DNA from: Pisaster brevispinus
Lineage: Eukaryota; Echinodermata; Asteroidea; Forcipulatida; Asteriidae
NCBI GenBank assembly: GCA_023634235.1
Contig: JAMKCF010000002.1
Span: forward strand, 12,588,591-12,652,590
Reading direction: 5' to 3'
Length of the DNA stretch: 64,000 nt
Below are positions 35,016-46,689 of the stretch, in pieces. Position 1 is the first letter of the stretch. Each line of letters starts with the position of its first letter. The notes beneath the pieces are model-generated. The model worked only from the letters and a program-made list of their open reading frames with translations, ran no database searches and had not been told where the DNA came from. The position numbers were made by a program, and so were the translations under genes.

Positions 35016-35297
35016 TGCTGTATCTAACTGATGGCTACAGCTACGGCTACGACTGTTGCTAAGGGTGTTGCTAAGGACGTCATTAACTTCAATGCACATT
35101 GAGGCTGTGATTCAGCTGTAGCCGCAGCCGCCATTTTTTCTAAAATTCTGACATGGTCATATGATATTTTTCAAAACACAGCTTCAGCGTCGGCTCTGGC
35201 AGAGGCTCTGTCAGGAATTTTGAAGACATGCACAGTTGGTATGGAGCTTCAGACAGGCAGACAGAGCCTAAGCCGTAGCCATGGTCTAAGCTTTTGG
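35016..35297. repeat. GCTACAGCCG-rich interspersed repeat (family H)
   Basis: GATGGCTACAGCTACGGC, CAGCTGTAGCCGCAGCCGCC and GCCTAAGCCGTAGCCATGG recur in different arrangement at 42030-42180, and a related unit with inverted GCCCTGTTCAAAA / TTTTTTGAACAGGG ends occurs at about 52521-52688. Boundaries approximate, non-coding. Confidence 0.5.
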
Positions 35298-35488
35298 GCC
35301 CTATTACAAAAAGCTCTTTAGAGACGCAGATTATTGCCTGGCCTGGATAAATGGATGCTTAACAGAAATGAGGCACCAGCCAATTGTGATTTTTGCTTGC
35401 CGTATAGTCGCTGGATATTGTTTTTGCTTAGCACTTAAGTTGTAGTTAGCCACATTCTCAGTTGAGGAACTCTATGAAATGAAGCCAT
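35298..35488. mobile_element. Fold-back element (family A), badly degraded copy
   Basis: GGGCCCTATTACAAAAAGCTC at the left and GAGGAACTCTATGAAATGAAGCC at the right retain the inverted ends. The core has CTTGCCGTATAG and GCTTAGCACTTAAG. It sits 145 bp upstream of the EGF exon, so the intron has received an insertion. Confidence 0.6.
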
Positions 35489-35632
35489 AAGTCTGGAGAC
35501 TATTGTACCCCGGCCTCCATTCTTATCAGTAGGAGTGCATGCATCTTTAGAGGGGGTTGAACACTACCCCCTTCATGTTTGCTAAAGCCTGTGATTAAAT
35601 TTTGTCTTCCTTCTATTTCTCCTAATCCACAG

Positions 35633-35737
35633 CTTCCTGCAGTGTGGGAGTGTGTTTCAATGGTGGAACATGCCAAGGTGGCTATTCCCAGATGTGCCTC
35701 TGCCCCCCTGGATTTGAAGGGCCCCGATGCCAGTACG
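35633..35737 (+). CDS. EGF-like domain exon of an extracellular protein (internal exon)
   Basis: Seen: a strong acceptor (TTCTATTTCTCCTAATCCACAG) before 35633 and a perfect donor GTAAGT at 35738. The exon is 105 nt, phase 1 at both ends, the classic symmetric arrangement of shufflable EGF modules. The 35-residue peptide has six Cys spaced C-x4-C-x5-C-x7-C-x-C-x8-C, with CFNGGTC and CPPGFEGPRC, a canonical EGF-like domain with the usual three disulfides. The C2-x4-T-C3 sequence matches the protein O-fucosyltransferase 1 site. The C1-xSx(P/A)-C2 O-glucose and C5-xxGx(T/S)Gxx-C6 O-GlcNAc patterns are absent, and the Asp/Asn hydroxylation motif is not met. Calcium-binding residues before C1 would lie in the previous exon. 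The family (Notch, Delta, fibropellin or other) cannot be named from one module. Neighbouring exons are not in reach. Confidence 0.92.
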
Positions 35738-36101
35738 GTAAGTCAGTATTACAGAGGCAATTGTCTTGTCAAAAGTGACTGATTTGATTGTTATCAATCA
35801 AAGTCCTTGTTTGGAACGCGTTGTTGGGTTTGTTTTCAAGTGACTACAGGGATGAGAAGAATCAGACTTTCATCTGAATCCAGACTTTTTAAAACTTCTG
35901 CCTGTTGCAAAAATAGCTGTTATTTTCTTCAGATATAAAGAAATCAGACTCTTTGATCTACTTCCCTAGCGCTGAGGATACTGTTCCCAGAAGCTCCTTT
36001 CAATCTGTAACTCCAATGGGATATCTAAAGGTTGAAATGCATTTCAACAAAACTGCTAAGATCAGGATCAAGGTTTCAAACCTTTTTGTCAGCGGCAATG
36101 A

Positions 36102-36126
36102 CTCTCTCTCTCTCTCTCTCTCTCTC
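36102..36126. repeat. (CT)n microsatellite
   Basis: About 12 uninterrupted CT units. Confidence 0.95.
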
Positions 36127-36569
36127 ACCTTGTCAAACAAGTTCCTGAATTGATCATTGTTTGTTGAGCAGTCTTTAAAGGATGACGACATTTCTTGATT
36201 TACTTCCAAAAACACTTCGAACAAGATTTAATGTCCGTTTCAATTAAGATGATGAAGTTGTTACTCGTTCTTCCGGTTCTTGTAAGAAACCTTGAAAAGG
36301 GTCATTTGAGCAAACTGCTTGGCTTAATTTACTTGCCGGTCTTAAGTCCAGGTTTGATGTTCTTTCTTCGTAATATAGTCACAGGTTTTTCTTGTCATTG
36401 TAATGCTGATTAGAGGAAAAAATTATCAAGAAAGATAAAGTAAAAGTCTCCTGTGATAGTTTCAGCTGAATGCAGTGTCTGCTTGTTGAGAAAACAGAAG
36501 AAAAAAAAACTGTCAACGTATTTTCACCAAGAACGTAAATAGAAACTATCCAAATCATATTACTTTGAA

Positions 36570-36675
36570 TTGAAGGGAATCCTTTCTCAAAATAGTTAAT
36601 ACTATCTACAGCTGCAGTGCTTCTTACCAAGTAAGTTACTATGGCCTTTAATATTTTGAGTATTTACCAATCTAT
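36570..36675 (+). repeat. Family B fragment (3' part)
   Basis: CAGCTGCAGTGCTTCTTACCAAGTAAGTTACTATGGCC..ATTTTGAGTATTTACCAA is the 3' end of the element that occurs complete at 36838-37205. The GTAAGT here is part of the repeat, not a splice site. Confidence 0.65.
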
Positions 36676-36837
36676 GACCCCACCTTTAAGTCTGATTTCC
36701 AGTTTTTGTTTTTGTCCTCAGAAAAATGAGCGAAACTGTCATAACAATAGTCTGAAAAGTCTCCTTAATGTGCAAAGTACATGTAAACCTACAGTCCTTT
36801 ATTCCAAACCCTTTTCGTCCCAAACAGACAAAGTCTT

Positions 36838-37205
36838 GAAAGGCAGGGTGTGCTTTTGGTAATTGCCAAAGCCCATCATTCTCACTTGGTGTATCCCAAC
36901 ATATGCATCAAATTAAAAAAACCTGTGAAAGTTTGTGCACAATTGGTCATCGAAGTTGAAAGAAAATAGTGAAAGAAAAAAACACCCTTGTTGCATAGAA
37001 TCGTGTACTTTTCAGATGCCTGAGAAAGGCTTCAAGTTCATGCCTGAAGCCTTTCTCAGATTCAAATTTTCGGGTGACAAATTACTTTCTCTTCAACGGG
37101 GGTTATTTTAAACAATGTTTTATAACGTATCAGCAGCTCTCCAGTGTTCTTTACCAAGTAAGTTTTCATGGTCACTAATTTTTTGGAGTAAATACCTTCA
37201 ATGGG
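36838..37205 (+). mobile_element. Family B element, near-full copy with central palindrome
   Basis: Contains GGTGTATCCCAACATATGCATC, AACCTGTGAAAGTTTG, ATTGGTCATCGAAGTTG, AAAACACCCTTGTTGCA and, near the end, CAGCAGCTCTCCAGTG and TTACCAAGTAAG. Opposite-strand copy at 46690-47045. The middle holds a perfect 15-bp inverted repeat, CTGAGAAAGGCTTCA (37020-37034) and TGAAGCCTTTCTCAG (37045-37059), around a 10-nt loop. It has no coding frame. I recall near-identical repeats from sea star sequence, which is unchecked. Confidence 0.75.
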
Positions 37206-37738
37206 CGTTCATGTGGTTAGTATCTGAAGCATTGATGACACAAAACACATGCTTTGAGGTGGCACTCTCTTAAGTAGGATAACGGGATCCGTGCTATGAT
37301 AAATAAGTTTCCGTCACGCTATTTATTAGCTCTGATCATGAATGAATTTGACACCTTTACAGCTGCCATGCCGCTGGTCGCTATGTGTCATGTATGTGAA
37401 TGCAATCAAAATGCTACTGACATGCTCTTTGATTAGTAGAGCATGTGGGGCTTTCCGCCTTGCACGATGGGCCATTCAACCGCATTTTTTTTCGGGATGT
37501 AGGAGTGTTGGCTGTCGGCCAGTTCATCAGGAAACCACTCATTCATGAGGCCCTTGATGATGGTTGATACTCGATGATTATGATTGTCTCAATTTTAAAA
37601 TCACAAGAGCCACCCCTTACTCTACTCTCAGTGATATTTGTCAGTGAGTTGATCAACCATTTGAAAGCATTCAACTGCACTGGTTTTGTATGGCGGAGCA
37701 ACTGTGCTCAGAACCACCTGTGTAATGAGAACATTGTT

Positions 37739-37983
37739 GCAGGCTGGCATGGTGCATATCATTCAAAACCACAGTGGATGATATTTAATGGACAGATAGT
37801 AGGAGGGTTGACTGCACTGGGTAGATGCATTTCCCACATGAAATCATATTGCAGGCTGGCATAGTTTAATGTAGATATCATTCAAAACCACAGTGGATGG
37901 TATTAAATGTTCATTCAGTAGGAGGGTTGACTGTGCTCTGGGTACACATGCATTTCCCATATGGCAGGCTGGTATGTTGAATT
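37739..37983. repeat. Tandem array, 112/113-bp unit
   Basis: GCAGGCTGGCAT starts units at 37739 and 37851, and GCAGGCTGGTAT starts a third partial unit at 37964. Shared: ATCATTCAAAACCACAGTGG, AGGAGGGTTGACTG, GCATTTCCCA. Units differ by small indels. No gene. The + strand frame at 37574-37864 runs into the array. Confidence 0.9.
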
Positions 37984-40900
37984 TATCAAATCAAAAGCTT
38001 TTCAACTTTCCAAGTTGTAAACTACATGTAGTTGGCTCACCTTTGCCCTGTTGTTGAGTCTTCATGGTTTGGGGGTTTTAACTGTTAATTGCCTATCCAA
38101 ATAGGTATGTTGATAGAGTGTCACCCTCTGTTAAAGATCTTGAATGTATTTCTTGGAAATAAAATATTATTTGACTATCACGCAGAGTGTTGTGGTTGGA
38201 TATTGAAGTACCTTTATTTTCTTTTAATAAAACCATAGAGAAAGGACCGAAACCACCTGCCCCCACTGAGTCAAACCCGTTTAGTGAAGATGTTATGATA
38301 ACACTTACTACGCCAATTAAAGGTGTCTACCACAACATTTAACAACTTCTTGGAAACTTGGTGAACTTTTTTAAAGGATTTTACTCCCTTGTTTATGTAC
38401 TCCGTACTAATAATAAGGGAAGTAAAGTCTGCAGCCATTGATGAGGTGATTGCAGTCATGACTTAGCAAGCTAGTCTATTACTATTAAAGGGGGGCTGTG
38501 CCGTCAAGATCAAAAGCAGGCCAGTACCTGTACACTTGGAACTTGTTCACTTGATTCACGAACATTTCTTCCATGGTAAATTTAAATAGTTTCTTCAAGT
38601 TTTGTGAAGGTACTCATTTTTGCCTCTGAAGTTTGTCCTTCATTCCGGTTGTACTCCTGGGAATCGCGGCGCACAGTTTATATTGCGTGATCTGATTTGG
38701 CTGTCGCGCAAAGTAAAGGCGCCCTCTAGAACTAGATTACTAAAAGGGCAAAATATCTGAATTGACTGTGAGCTGGTGACTGAGCAAAGTTGAAGGGTAA
38801 CACTCAGTGTAGTGAACTTAGCTATCAATCTGGAATTTGAGTCTTTTGGTAATACAAGATGACAATTTGAGAGAATTGTTTTTTCAGTAATGAGAACAGT
38901 TTGTAAGTTTGGAAGAAAAAAGAAGGAAAGAAAAAAACCTCTGTTTGGGAAACTCTAAATTTAATGGGGAGTAGGAACAGTTAACAGTAAACAAAATATC
39001 TGGGTATTGACCCCTCTTAAGGGAAGCTAAGCCTAGCTGGGCTCCAACCACCAATATCAACAAATGGTAGGGCTCAACCAGAAGCCTTTCGGGTATTAAA
39101 CAGCAGAGAAATGAGCCAGAAAATAACAGGTGAATGACCAGAAAGATTGGTCAGATCTGGCGTTTTATTTTTGACAAAACCAAGCATGGCCGGGGACTCA
39201 GCTCAAGAATTTTGACAGGCCAAACCTGGCAAGTAAAAACGTTCAGTGAAGTGCAATAAATTGGCGATACAAATAGGTGTGTCCAATAGTGGAGTCTTTT
39301 GTTTGGGAAAAGTTGTTCTCTTTTCTTTCTACCCCTTTGTTGAGAGAGAGAGAGAGAGGGTTGGGGGGCTTGTTCTGAGATGGAATTCGTTTGAACCAGT
39401 TAGGCACGTAATTGAGCGTAAGCTTGTAACAAATTTGTGACAATGACGTACACGCTTGACAAGCGGTCAAACTACAGAAACGCTGTGCCATAGTTCATTT
39501 GGGGGAAGAAAAAAAAATCAAATTCAAAATTCCAGACGAGGTCACGGTCTTCACAAAGCTCTGCTCCCCATGTACAAAACCATGACTCACAGTGGGATTT
39601 TTTTCCCTCTTTTTTTATATAAATACTCAGTTTTTTCAATCAGCTGACTAAATTGGTTTAATATTTTCAATTGAAATTTGATTTTTGTTTTCCTTGCTAT
39701 GCTTTAAGAGAAAATAGATCCTATGGGTTTAGAATTTTGTTTTCTTCATGTTTTTGCTTTAACTAAAAGCACATATGGGAGAGCTCAACCATAACTAATA
39801 AACTTTTTTTTTAAGAAGAGCCTAGAGATTTAGTTTTTTCCAGAATGAAAATTTTAAATTAAAAGTGTAGAAAGGTGAAGAGAAACTGAAAAGACCTCAA
39901 AAGACAGGGCTTTATTTTTTTTCTTTCCAAAATGTGAACTCCATGTGAGAGCAACTTCTACCAATTGTCCTTTTTTTATGCTTGAGAAGCCTTCAGATTT
40001 TGTTTGCAGAAACAAATTATTTTTAGTTTGTACAGTTTGTCACGATGTGGGAAGTGACACAAAAGCGTAATTTTTGTCGTTTAACCTATAAGAAAGGTAT
40101 TTACAGTGATGCCCGCAACGCGTGTTAAAGGAAATCATAGAATGTACATGTACAAGATGATAAGGTTGATTTGGTCTTATAAATGGTGATAGTCATAGAA
40201 TACATGCTTTGTATCTCTAGTAGTGACATTTCAGTTGAGTTCAATGTCCTTTAAAAAAATTATAAAACCTGCTCATTCAATTATACAAACAATGAAAACA
40301 CTGGTAGCTGTTTTTTGACTTAACTTTTTGAAGATAAGTACTTTCGTATAAGTTGCCTACTTTATGAACTTTTGAATCAAACAAACTTAATTCGATGATA
40401 ATTCACTTGTGACTAGCGAAATTTATTTACTTGTAATGAATAAACAGAAGACCAAATGTGACTAGAATCCAAGTAGATGCAGGAGACTTGTTTTTGACTG
40501 GAAGTCTAGTTTTTAGATTTGGGTAAAAAAATATATATATTGATTTGGGTTGAGAAGTGATATTTCTTTTGGTTATCGAATGGCATGTTGCTTGGCATGA
40601 CGAGCGCTTAGATAATGTTTCTTCGTTGGTGCTCACTCAACCATTTTGTTTCCCCATTAACCATTTTGGCTTGTCATGGCCCAGCGTTCAAGTGCACTGG
40701 ACTCAAGCTCTTTTAAATAGTTACATAACGAGAGTCGACCCTGCATTAACTCTGGCTTAGGAATGCGAGTGAACGTAAAGAATAATCTATATCTTCCAAA
40801 CTAGCTACACAACTAAAAATACAACAAAACACAGTGTATTGTTAACCTCAGGGGGGATATGAGTCAATCAGATCTTGTTCCTGCCACAAGCCATCCTGAA

Positions 40901-42029
40901 GATTGGTCAGGAATCATGTTAAATTTCATGCAATCGGACTCGCCAATCAGGCGAGGAGCTTTAGACAATGCGTTAAGACGTCGTTGCTGAGTCATCCGTT
41001 GGATGAAGGTGGATAGAGCTATTTTAAGCACATTTCTGTTCCTGATTCCACCCTGTATAGAAATCACAGGGTAGAGGGTTGACTCAGTATCATTAACAGG
41101 GTTTGCCCTTATAACGCTGTCACTGACTAGCAAGCGGGCCGGTTTGCTCGTCGATTCTTTCTTTTTTTAGTCTGCCGGCATTTTCAATAATCCATATTTC
41201 ATATTCAATGGATATGCTTTTTGAAGAACACTGAAGTAGCCAGTGGGTGAGAATTTGAATTGGTATTGTTTGGGCTAAGAGAGAACACCGAGTGGCAACA
41301 CCAAGTGTGGTAGAGGGGCTGACGGTAATAGCCAAGTTAAGTGGTTTTTGTCAAACAGAGGAGCAAATTTTTTGCAGTTCTTTCATTACTGTCATTCCAG
41401 GTTTTATTTTATTTTTGAGTGTAGGAAGTTCTACCTTTCAAGACTCCCTGGTTGTAGAAGTGAATCTTGTTGTCAGGATTTTCCCAAATTTCAGGATTTT
41501 TTTCAAAGATCTCACTTTGCCGTCCAAATTTCTTGAAAGACTTGAACTGTTTGCTTTAACTGATCATCAAGGGAAGAAATAAACAGCCCAAATGTGTATC
41601 AACCTACTTTTACATTAATTGCTATGCAGAGTCTATAAATGCTCTACAATGTAACACCCAGGAAGTTTAGGTGTTGCCACTCTAGACATAGAGGAAACTG
41701 TCGCCCATTTTCAGGATTCTTCATTTTATGCGATCACATCCGTGCAGTACAGAAACGTGCTGCTTTTCACAATGAATCTTCAATGTCCATATTCATGTAT
41801 TTAGTATCCCCCCACCTCCATGCACCTAAATGAACCCTACCTTCACTACAATCCCCACCCACTTTACATTACACCTGTTACCCACAACCCTTGTTTACCC
41901 TTCACCCGTCTTTGAAGGTAGACACTAATCCATTTCCCGACTCTTTAATGTGTGATGACAGAAATTGCTTTAAAGTCACAGTAACAGTTACTGTTAATTA
42001 TCACAACAGCAGTCAGAGGGCGCTGTTCG
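37984..42029. other. Non-coding stretch
   Basis: No gene or confident repeat. A (GA)8 tract near 39343-39358. The GCGCCCTCTAG near 38719 resembles transposon edges but has no partner. If the EGF gene continues rightwards, this would be intron. Confidence 0.4.
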
Positions 42030-42180
42030 CATCTGCAAACTTGATTGTGATTGCTTCTGAGGCTCAGCTGTAGGTGAAGCCGTAGTCGAATTGGAGGCTG
42101 CAGCTGCGGCTAAGGGTGCTGCAACTACAGCCACAGCCAAAAGCAGCAGTAACATTGACCTAGCCGTAGCCATCTGAAAA
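42030..42180. repeat. Family H repeat copy
   Basis: GCTCAGCTGTAGGTGAAGCCGTAG, GCAGCTGCGGCTAAGGGTG and CTAGCCGTAGCCATC parallel 35016-35297. Confidence 0.5.
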
Positions 42181-44930
42181 AAACATGAAGTTATTCAATT
42201 TTGTAAAGCTGATTGCAACTAGTTCCTTGGTATTTTCTTTTAGACTTGTGTGTGAATGGAATAACTACAGTTCAATTTATTAATCTGTTTGTATTTAAAA
42301 TAAATGTACCCATGGCTACCAAGGGTGGGTCAAAATCAGCCTATAATCCACAAGATTTCCCCGCTGAGACGTTAATTTAGCCATAACTTCCCCCCAAGCT
42401 GTGCCGCTCAGAAAAGAAGAAAAAAAGCGTAAAATAAACTCCGAAATGGAAATGTTCCTTCCAACTATTTCACGCCCTGGAGTGATTCTTCACCTTGATA
42501 TAAAATCAAATGAAACCCTACAACAAAACCGCTAACCTCTCGCTCCGGCAAATAAATCAATTTGATATTTTCAGGTCCCCAAAATGTGCCAACTGTAAAT
42601 AAAAGGCAAACCGCTTGAACAAGGGCAGAAGAAAAAAAATTCTCACCCGGGGCTACAATTATGTCATCTTGGCTTAATAATACCCTTGATAGGAACTGTG
42701 CATGACTTTATAATCAGTTTTTGCTACTTTCTTTGTGGGGTTCGAGCCCCTGAGCATTTTTGCGAGGCTTTAACAAGGTGTTGAGGCCGGGACACTAAAG
42801 AATAGAAGTTTCAAATTCTTGTCCGGGTTTGCAGGGTTATTGCGGCTGGCCCTAGATCTACCTCAGAGATATTGGCTCACCAGGCTTGGTGGAGACTACT
42901 GGAATAAAATTGTTTCCTTTTGTGTTCAGAGGGTTATTATTATTTTGGCTCATTTTGAGAGGGAAAGAAAACAAAATGAATTCAGGCTTGTGTCTGGGGT
43001 GGACAATCAACATTCCTTGTCACTTTTCCTAATCCTTAATTGGAGTTGAACTAAGCATTGGATAATCACTCCGTACAATGGAGATTAGAAAGCGGATTTG
43101 TAAGTAATCCCCCAATTTGACATTGTGAATGAATTGTTGAATAATTGTTCTCTTTTTGTTGTTGCAACTATCCATATTTTTATTTTGAGATCTGGGGCAG
43201 ATATTCATTTTACTTTGTATTCCCCCGATGTGGCAGCAAAGATAAAGGGAAAGTACACAGCTGCTTTTTCAGTTAGCAGCTTCTGAAACAGCCGTTTACA
43301 GATTTCCCTTTAAAGATGTTTTTCTCAAAACATGGAATGGAATTTGGGCTGGGGGACGAATTCCACATTTCGCGAAAAACAGCAATGATTTGTTTTGCAT
43401 GAATAATACCTAGACTTGCACAAAGATCTGACTGCTTCAGTTGAATGACAACAGGGGGGACTTACTTTAACTAATTTGCTGAGGATGTTTTCCACTTTCA
43501 AATTAAAACATAACCCCAGTGAGTGAGACAAAATGAGAACAGTCTTTCTCAAATAACGACAGAGATAGATTTTCTTATAATCTCAAAAAAACAATTCAGT
43601 CATCGTTTCAACTTGTAACTACGGTGTCTCAGTATTTGCTTAATTGTTGGGAAACAAGTTCTCAGCGTACCTTGAGAACGGGTAAAAGCCGTTCTCTCAC
43701 AGATCTTGAAAATTTCGGTCAGTTTTGACAAAAACATTTCCTCGGGGAGGGATTCACAGGCAAGAAAAAAGTGGTTCCCTTTTTTAAATGTAAAGGTTTT
43801 TTTCTGGTTCTATCAAGGATTTTCTTTCCTGCGTGGTCCCATTCAGGAACGGCATGGAATATCCACTTTGTCACCGTTTCTGTAAAGACAGCATTTCCTC
43901 GGTCACACATTCGATGCCCCCCCAAACTCAATAAGGCAACACCATTAAGAGTGTCTTCCTTCTCGGGTTGCTCAAGCAGGACGTTTAAGATTGCATTTGA
44001 CATTTACATTCTCCTTCACATTCACACATTTATTTTGCAACTCAAGATCCCGAGAAGATAAGTTTTTTAAGTCGCTCGCCACACGAGGGGGGACTCCTTG
44101 GAATAGAGAAGGAGAAGAAAAAAAAAGGGGGGGGGGGACACTTGTCATGACGGCAGAGGTAAACACAGGAAGTTCATAACAAGCTTCCTGCAGTACCAAA
44201 ACCCATTTGCGGGGTGACAACCACGTTGGGAGATGTTTTTTCACTTTGTATAAGTGTAACCCCATCTGATGGGATACACGTTGCGTCCTGTTTGTCTGCC
44301 TGCTATAACACGCGGTTGCCCAAGACGTATGCACTCTGTAGGCGTGGAGGCTAACTGTATAGGCCCACCAAATACTATACAGCAACATAACAGTCAATTA
44401 CCGAGCTGCCCAGTCTCTTTAACAAGTTAACTCACTGCTGATCAACCTGTTAACTTTCCGCTAATATGGCTCGTCTCTGAGTGGAGTTTTTCGAGAGACG
44501 ACTTCGGGTGGGATTCCACCGCAAACTCAGAACCTCCTGTTTACAGTATATTTTCCCCTATCGTGCAGACGCAACCATAATGGCAACCACCAAGATTATC
44601 CAAGGACGATTTTTTTTTGGCAAGCGATTTTGAAAGAGTCTGACAGTTTGATCGAATAGGAACATGAATACCTTCCCTTTTATTTTTTCCCCCCCAGCAA
44701 AAAATAACCCTTGCCCCAGGAAGATACGTTTATCGTGCTCTTGAGGTTGGAGAGACCTTCCTGTGACGTTGGTCTGACAGATGATACTGTTGAGAGTACT
44801 TCTCTTGGGGAATGTTTTATGTCTTGTTTACCCTCCACTCCTTTAGACTGTCTTCCTTTGTTTATAAGTATCATGTAAGATCCCCGTATAAATCACAATA
44901 TGCATCTGAACCCTAACTCTAAAAAGTGAT
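42181..44930. other. Non-coding stretch
   Basis: No supportable gene. The 141-codon - strand frame at 43972-44397 has no domain, signal or compositional support. A GTTCTC / GAGAAC inverted motif at 43655-43700 and a G10 run at 44128. Confidence 0.4.
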
Positions 44931-44939
44931 TCACCAACA

Positions 44940-45360
44940 GGTCCTTCCTCACTCTAACAAAATCCAACACCATATGGTGTTGACTCAACGCCCAAAGTGT
45001 TGGACTCTGATTGCGGTGTTTATGCCTGATCCCATGTAAAAATATAATCAGCTAGTTCGGTCCTCAGTCCAACCATTTCCTTCCTCCATGGTCCAACACC
45101 ATTCAGTAAACTAAACACCCAAAGTGTTGGACTCTGATTATGGTGGTATGCCTGATCCCATGTAAAAATATAATCTGCTAGTTCAGTCCTCATTCCAACA
45201 CCATTCAGTAAACTAAACACCCAAAGTGTTGCATTCTGATTATGGTGGTATTCCCGATCCCATGTAAAGCATGATCAGTTTACTAAGTGCAGTCCTCAGT
45301 CCAACAGAATCAAACAAAACATGCGGTTGGATTTTGGAGGGTTGGGTCACACAGGGTCCG
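44940..45360 (+). repeat. Family G repeat, three tandem-like units
   Basis: CCCAAAGTGTTGGACTCTGATT..GATCCCATGTAAAAATATAATC units start at about 44949, 45093 and 45198, the last two almost identical (CCAACACCATTCAGTAAAC). The array ends in CCAACAGAATCAAACAAAACATGCGG. A second tail copy is at 45520-45575. A - strand frame (45020-45220) merely reads the duplicated units. Confidence 0.85.
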
Positions 45361-45519
45361 CACTATACTGTACTTTTACCACCAGAGTCTGTTAAGTTAT
45401 AAACTCAAGACTTTCTTTCAGTTGTGTTTATTAAAGAAAATAGACATATGTTTTGTAATATCAGTCTTGAATGGCAATTTGGGGGGGGGGGGGGACTCCT
45501 GGTCTCGCAGTCTTCAGTC

Positions 45520-45575
45520 CAACCATGGTCCAACAGAATCAAACAAAACATGCAGTTGGATTTTGAAGGGTTGGG
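45520..45575 (+). repeat. Family G tail copy
   Basis: GTCCAACAGAATCAAACAAAACATGC.GTTGGATTTT repeats 45297-45335. It follows a G14 run (45481-45494). Confidence 0.8.
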
Positions 45576-45666
45576 GGGTGGTTGACAAAAGTGTGAGTGG
45601 CTGTCCTTATACTGTGGTCTTGCTGAGTACAGAAATCCAAATTATCTGTTTTCATCATTTGCCTTT

Positions 45667-45842
45667 AGAGGGAGGGTATACCGTTTGTAATTTCTCCAAA
45701 AGTTAATGGCCATTATATACTTGGTAAGAAGCTCTGCAGCTGTTGCTAATGTATATCAAGTTGAGAAATGATTCTCTTCTATGGAATGTGGTTTAACAGA
45801 GAGGGATTCAAAACGTTTCACTGACTCTGAGAAATGCTGGAA
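45667..45842 (-). repeat. Family B fragment
   Basis: On the - strand this matches the family B 3' end: complement of TTACCAAGTATATAATGGCC and CAGCTGCAGAGCTTC. It is followed directly by the 64-bp tandem. Confidence 0.5.
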
Positions 45843-45970
45843 ATGTTTCTGAGATTCTTTATTCCAAATATAGATTATTCTTCCTTCATGGACATAAACG
45901 CTCTGGATGTTTCTGAGATTCTTTATTCCAAATATGGATTATTCTTCCTTCATGGACATAAACGCTCTGG
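45843..45970. repeat. Tandem duplication, 64-bp unit x2
   Basis: ATGTTTCTGAGATTCTTTATTCCAAATAT(A/G)GATTATTCTTCC.. occurs at 45843 and 45907 with a single internal difference, so the duplication is recent. Confidence 0.95.
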
Positions 45971-46041
45971 ATATTTGACGATATCTCAAAAAAATGCTAC
46001 CACTTTTTGAAATAACATTTACACAGGTTAGTTTTATTGTG

Positions 46042-46265
46042 TATATATATATATATATATAGTCACCCCATTGTTTGTAAATTTACAACTCTGATTGGCT
46101 ACATTTTCCCGCTTCTTTCTGGATACTCTTCCTTAATTCTTCGCTCCTCTTTTTGCTATAAATGGATATGTTTGTGTTTGTTCTTGTTTATGCCTCTGAC
46201 GAAGGTCCGGATTGGATCGAAAGCTAAGGCCATCTCCCCTACTAATTTTATATATATCTACACTT
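46042..46265 (+). mobile_element. Unclassified repeat edge with (TA)n and a CTGACGA..GAAA stem-loop
   Basis: After (TA)10 at 46042-46061 the sequence runs to CTCTGACGAAGGTCCGGATT (46195) and GGATCGAAAGCT. CTGACGA (46196-46202), a GGTCC/GGATC stem with a 5-nt loop, and GAAA (46219-46222) resemble the conserved core of a hammerhead ribozyme as found in Penelope-like retroelements. The first stem position would be unpaired or bulged, and I could not place stems I and III. Classification is inference. Confidence 0.3.
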
Positions 46266-46689
46266 ATATAGGATTAAAACAATCAAACGGATCAACAAGT
46301 CAAAGGTATACTTTGCCTTTAAGGTTAAAGCAAAACACATTTTGTCACTGCCGCTATCCTTTAAGAAAAATAACCCTTTCATCAGTGAATTGATAATCAA
46401 ACATTATCAAACATTTCCTCTTCACTACCCAGCTGTAAATCTCCCCGATGATTTGTTTTTAATTAGAACCGTAAACTCGGTTTGAAGTTAGTACTCCCCC
46501 GAGTAATGGACATTTTCCTGATCAGCGCGTTCCAACGAGCTGACCCATTAAAATAACCTTCTCGTTGAGAGAGACATGTCATTGAAATACAGGAAATGAT
46601 TAAGGCAATGATGGGACGATTTTGTGCCACTCTAAAGTTGTGTCATTTGAACACCCCCCCCCTTTCATTCCAATCCCCTCTTCCTTCAA

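Noticed and set aside
36160..36224. Possible - strand exon with donor AAG|GTGAGA (MSSSFKDC..LFDK)
   Set aside because: The donor is created by the edge of the (CT)n microsatellite, and the acceptor side lacks a pyrimidine tract.
36620..36640. AAGTAAGT as a splice donor
   Set aside because: The sequence is part of repeat family B and recurs at 37150.
43972..44397. Longest - strand open frame outside repeats (141 codons)
   Set aside because: No domain, no signal or membrane pattern, composition like flanking DNA, no splice context. Frames of this length arise by chance in 64 kb.
45020..45220. - strand frame with an internal peptide repeat
   Set aside because: The peptide repeat only mirrors the duplicated family G DNA units.
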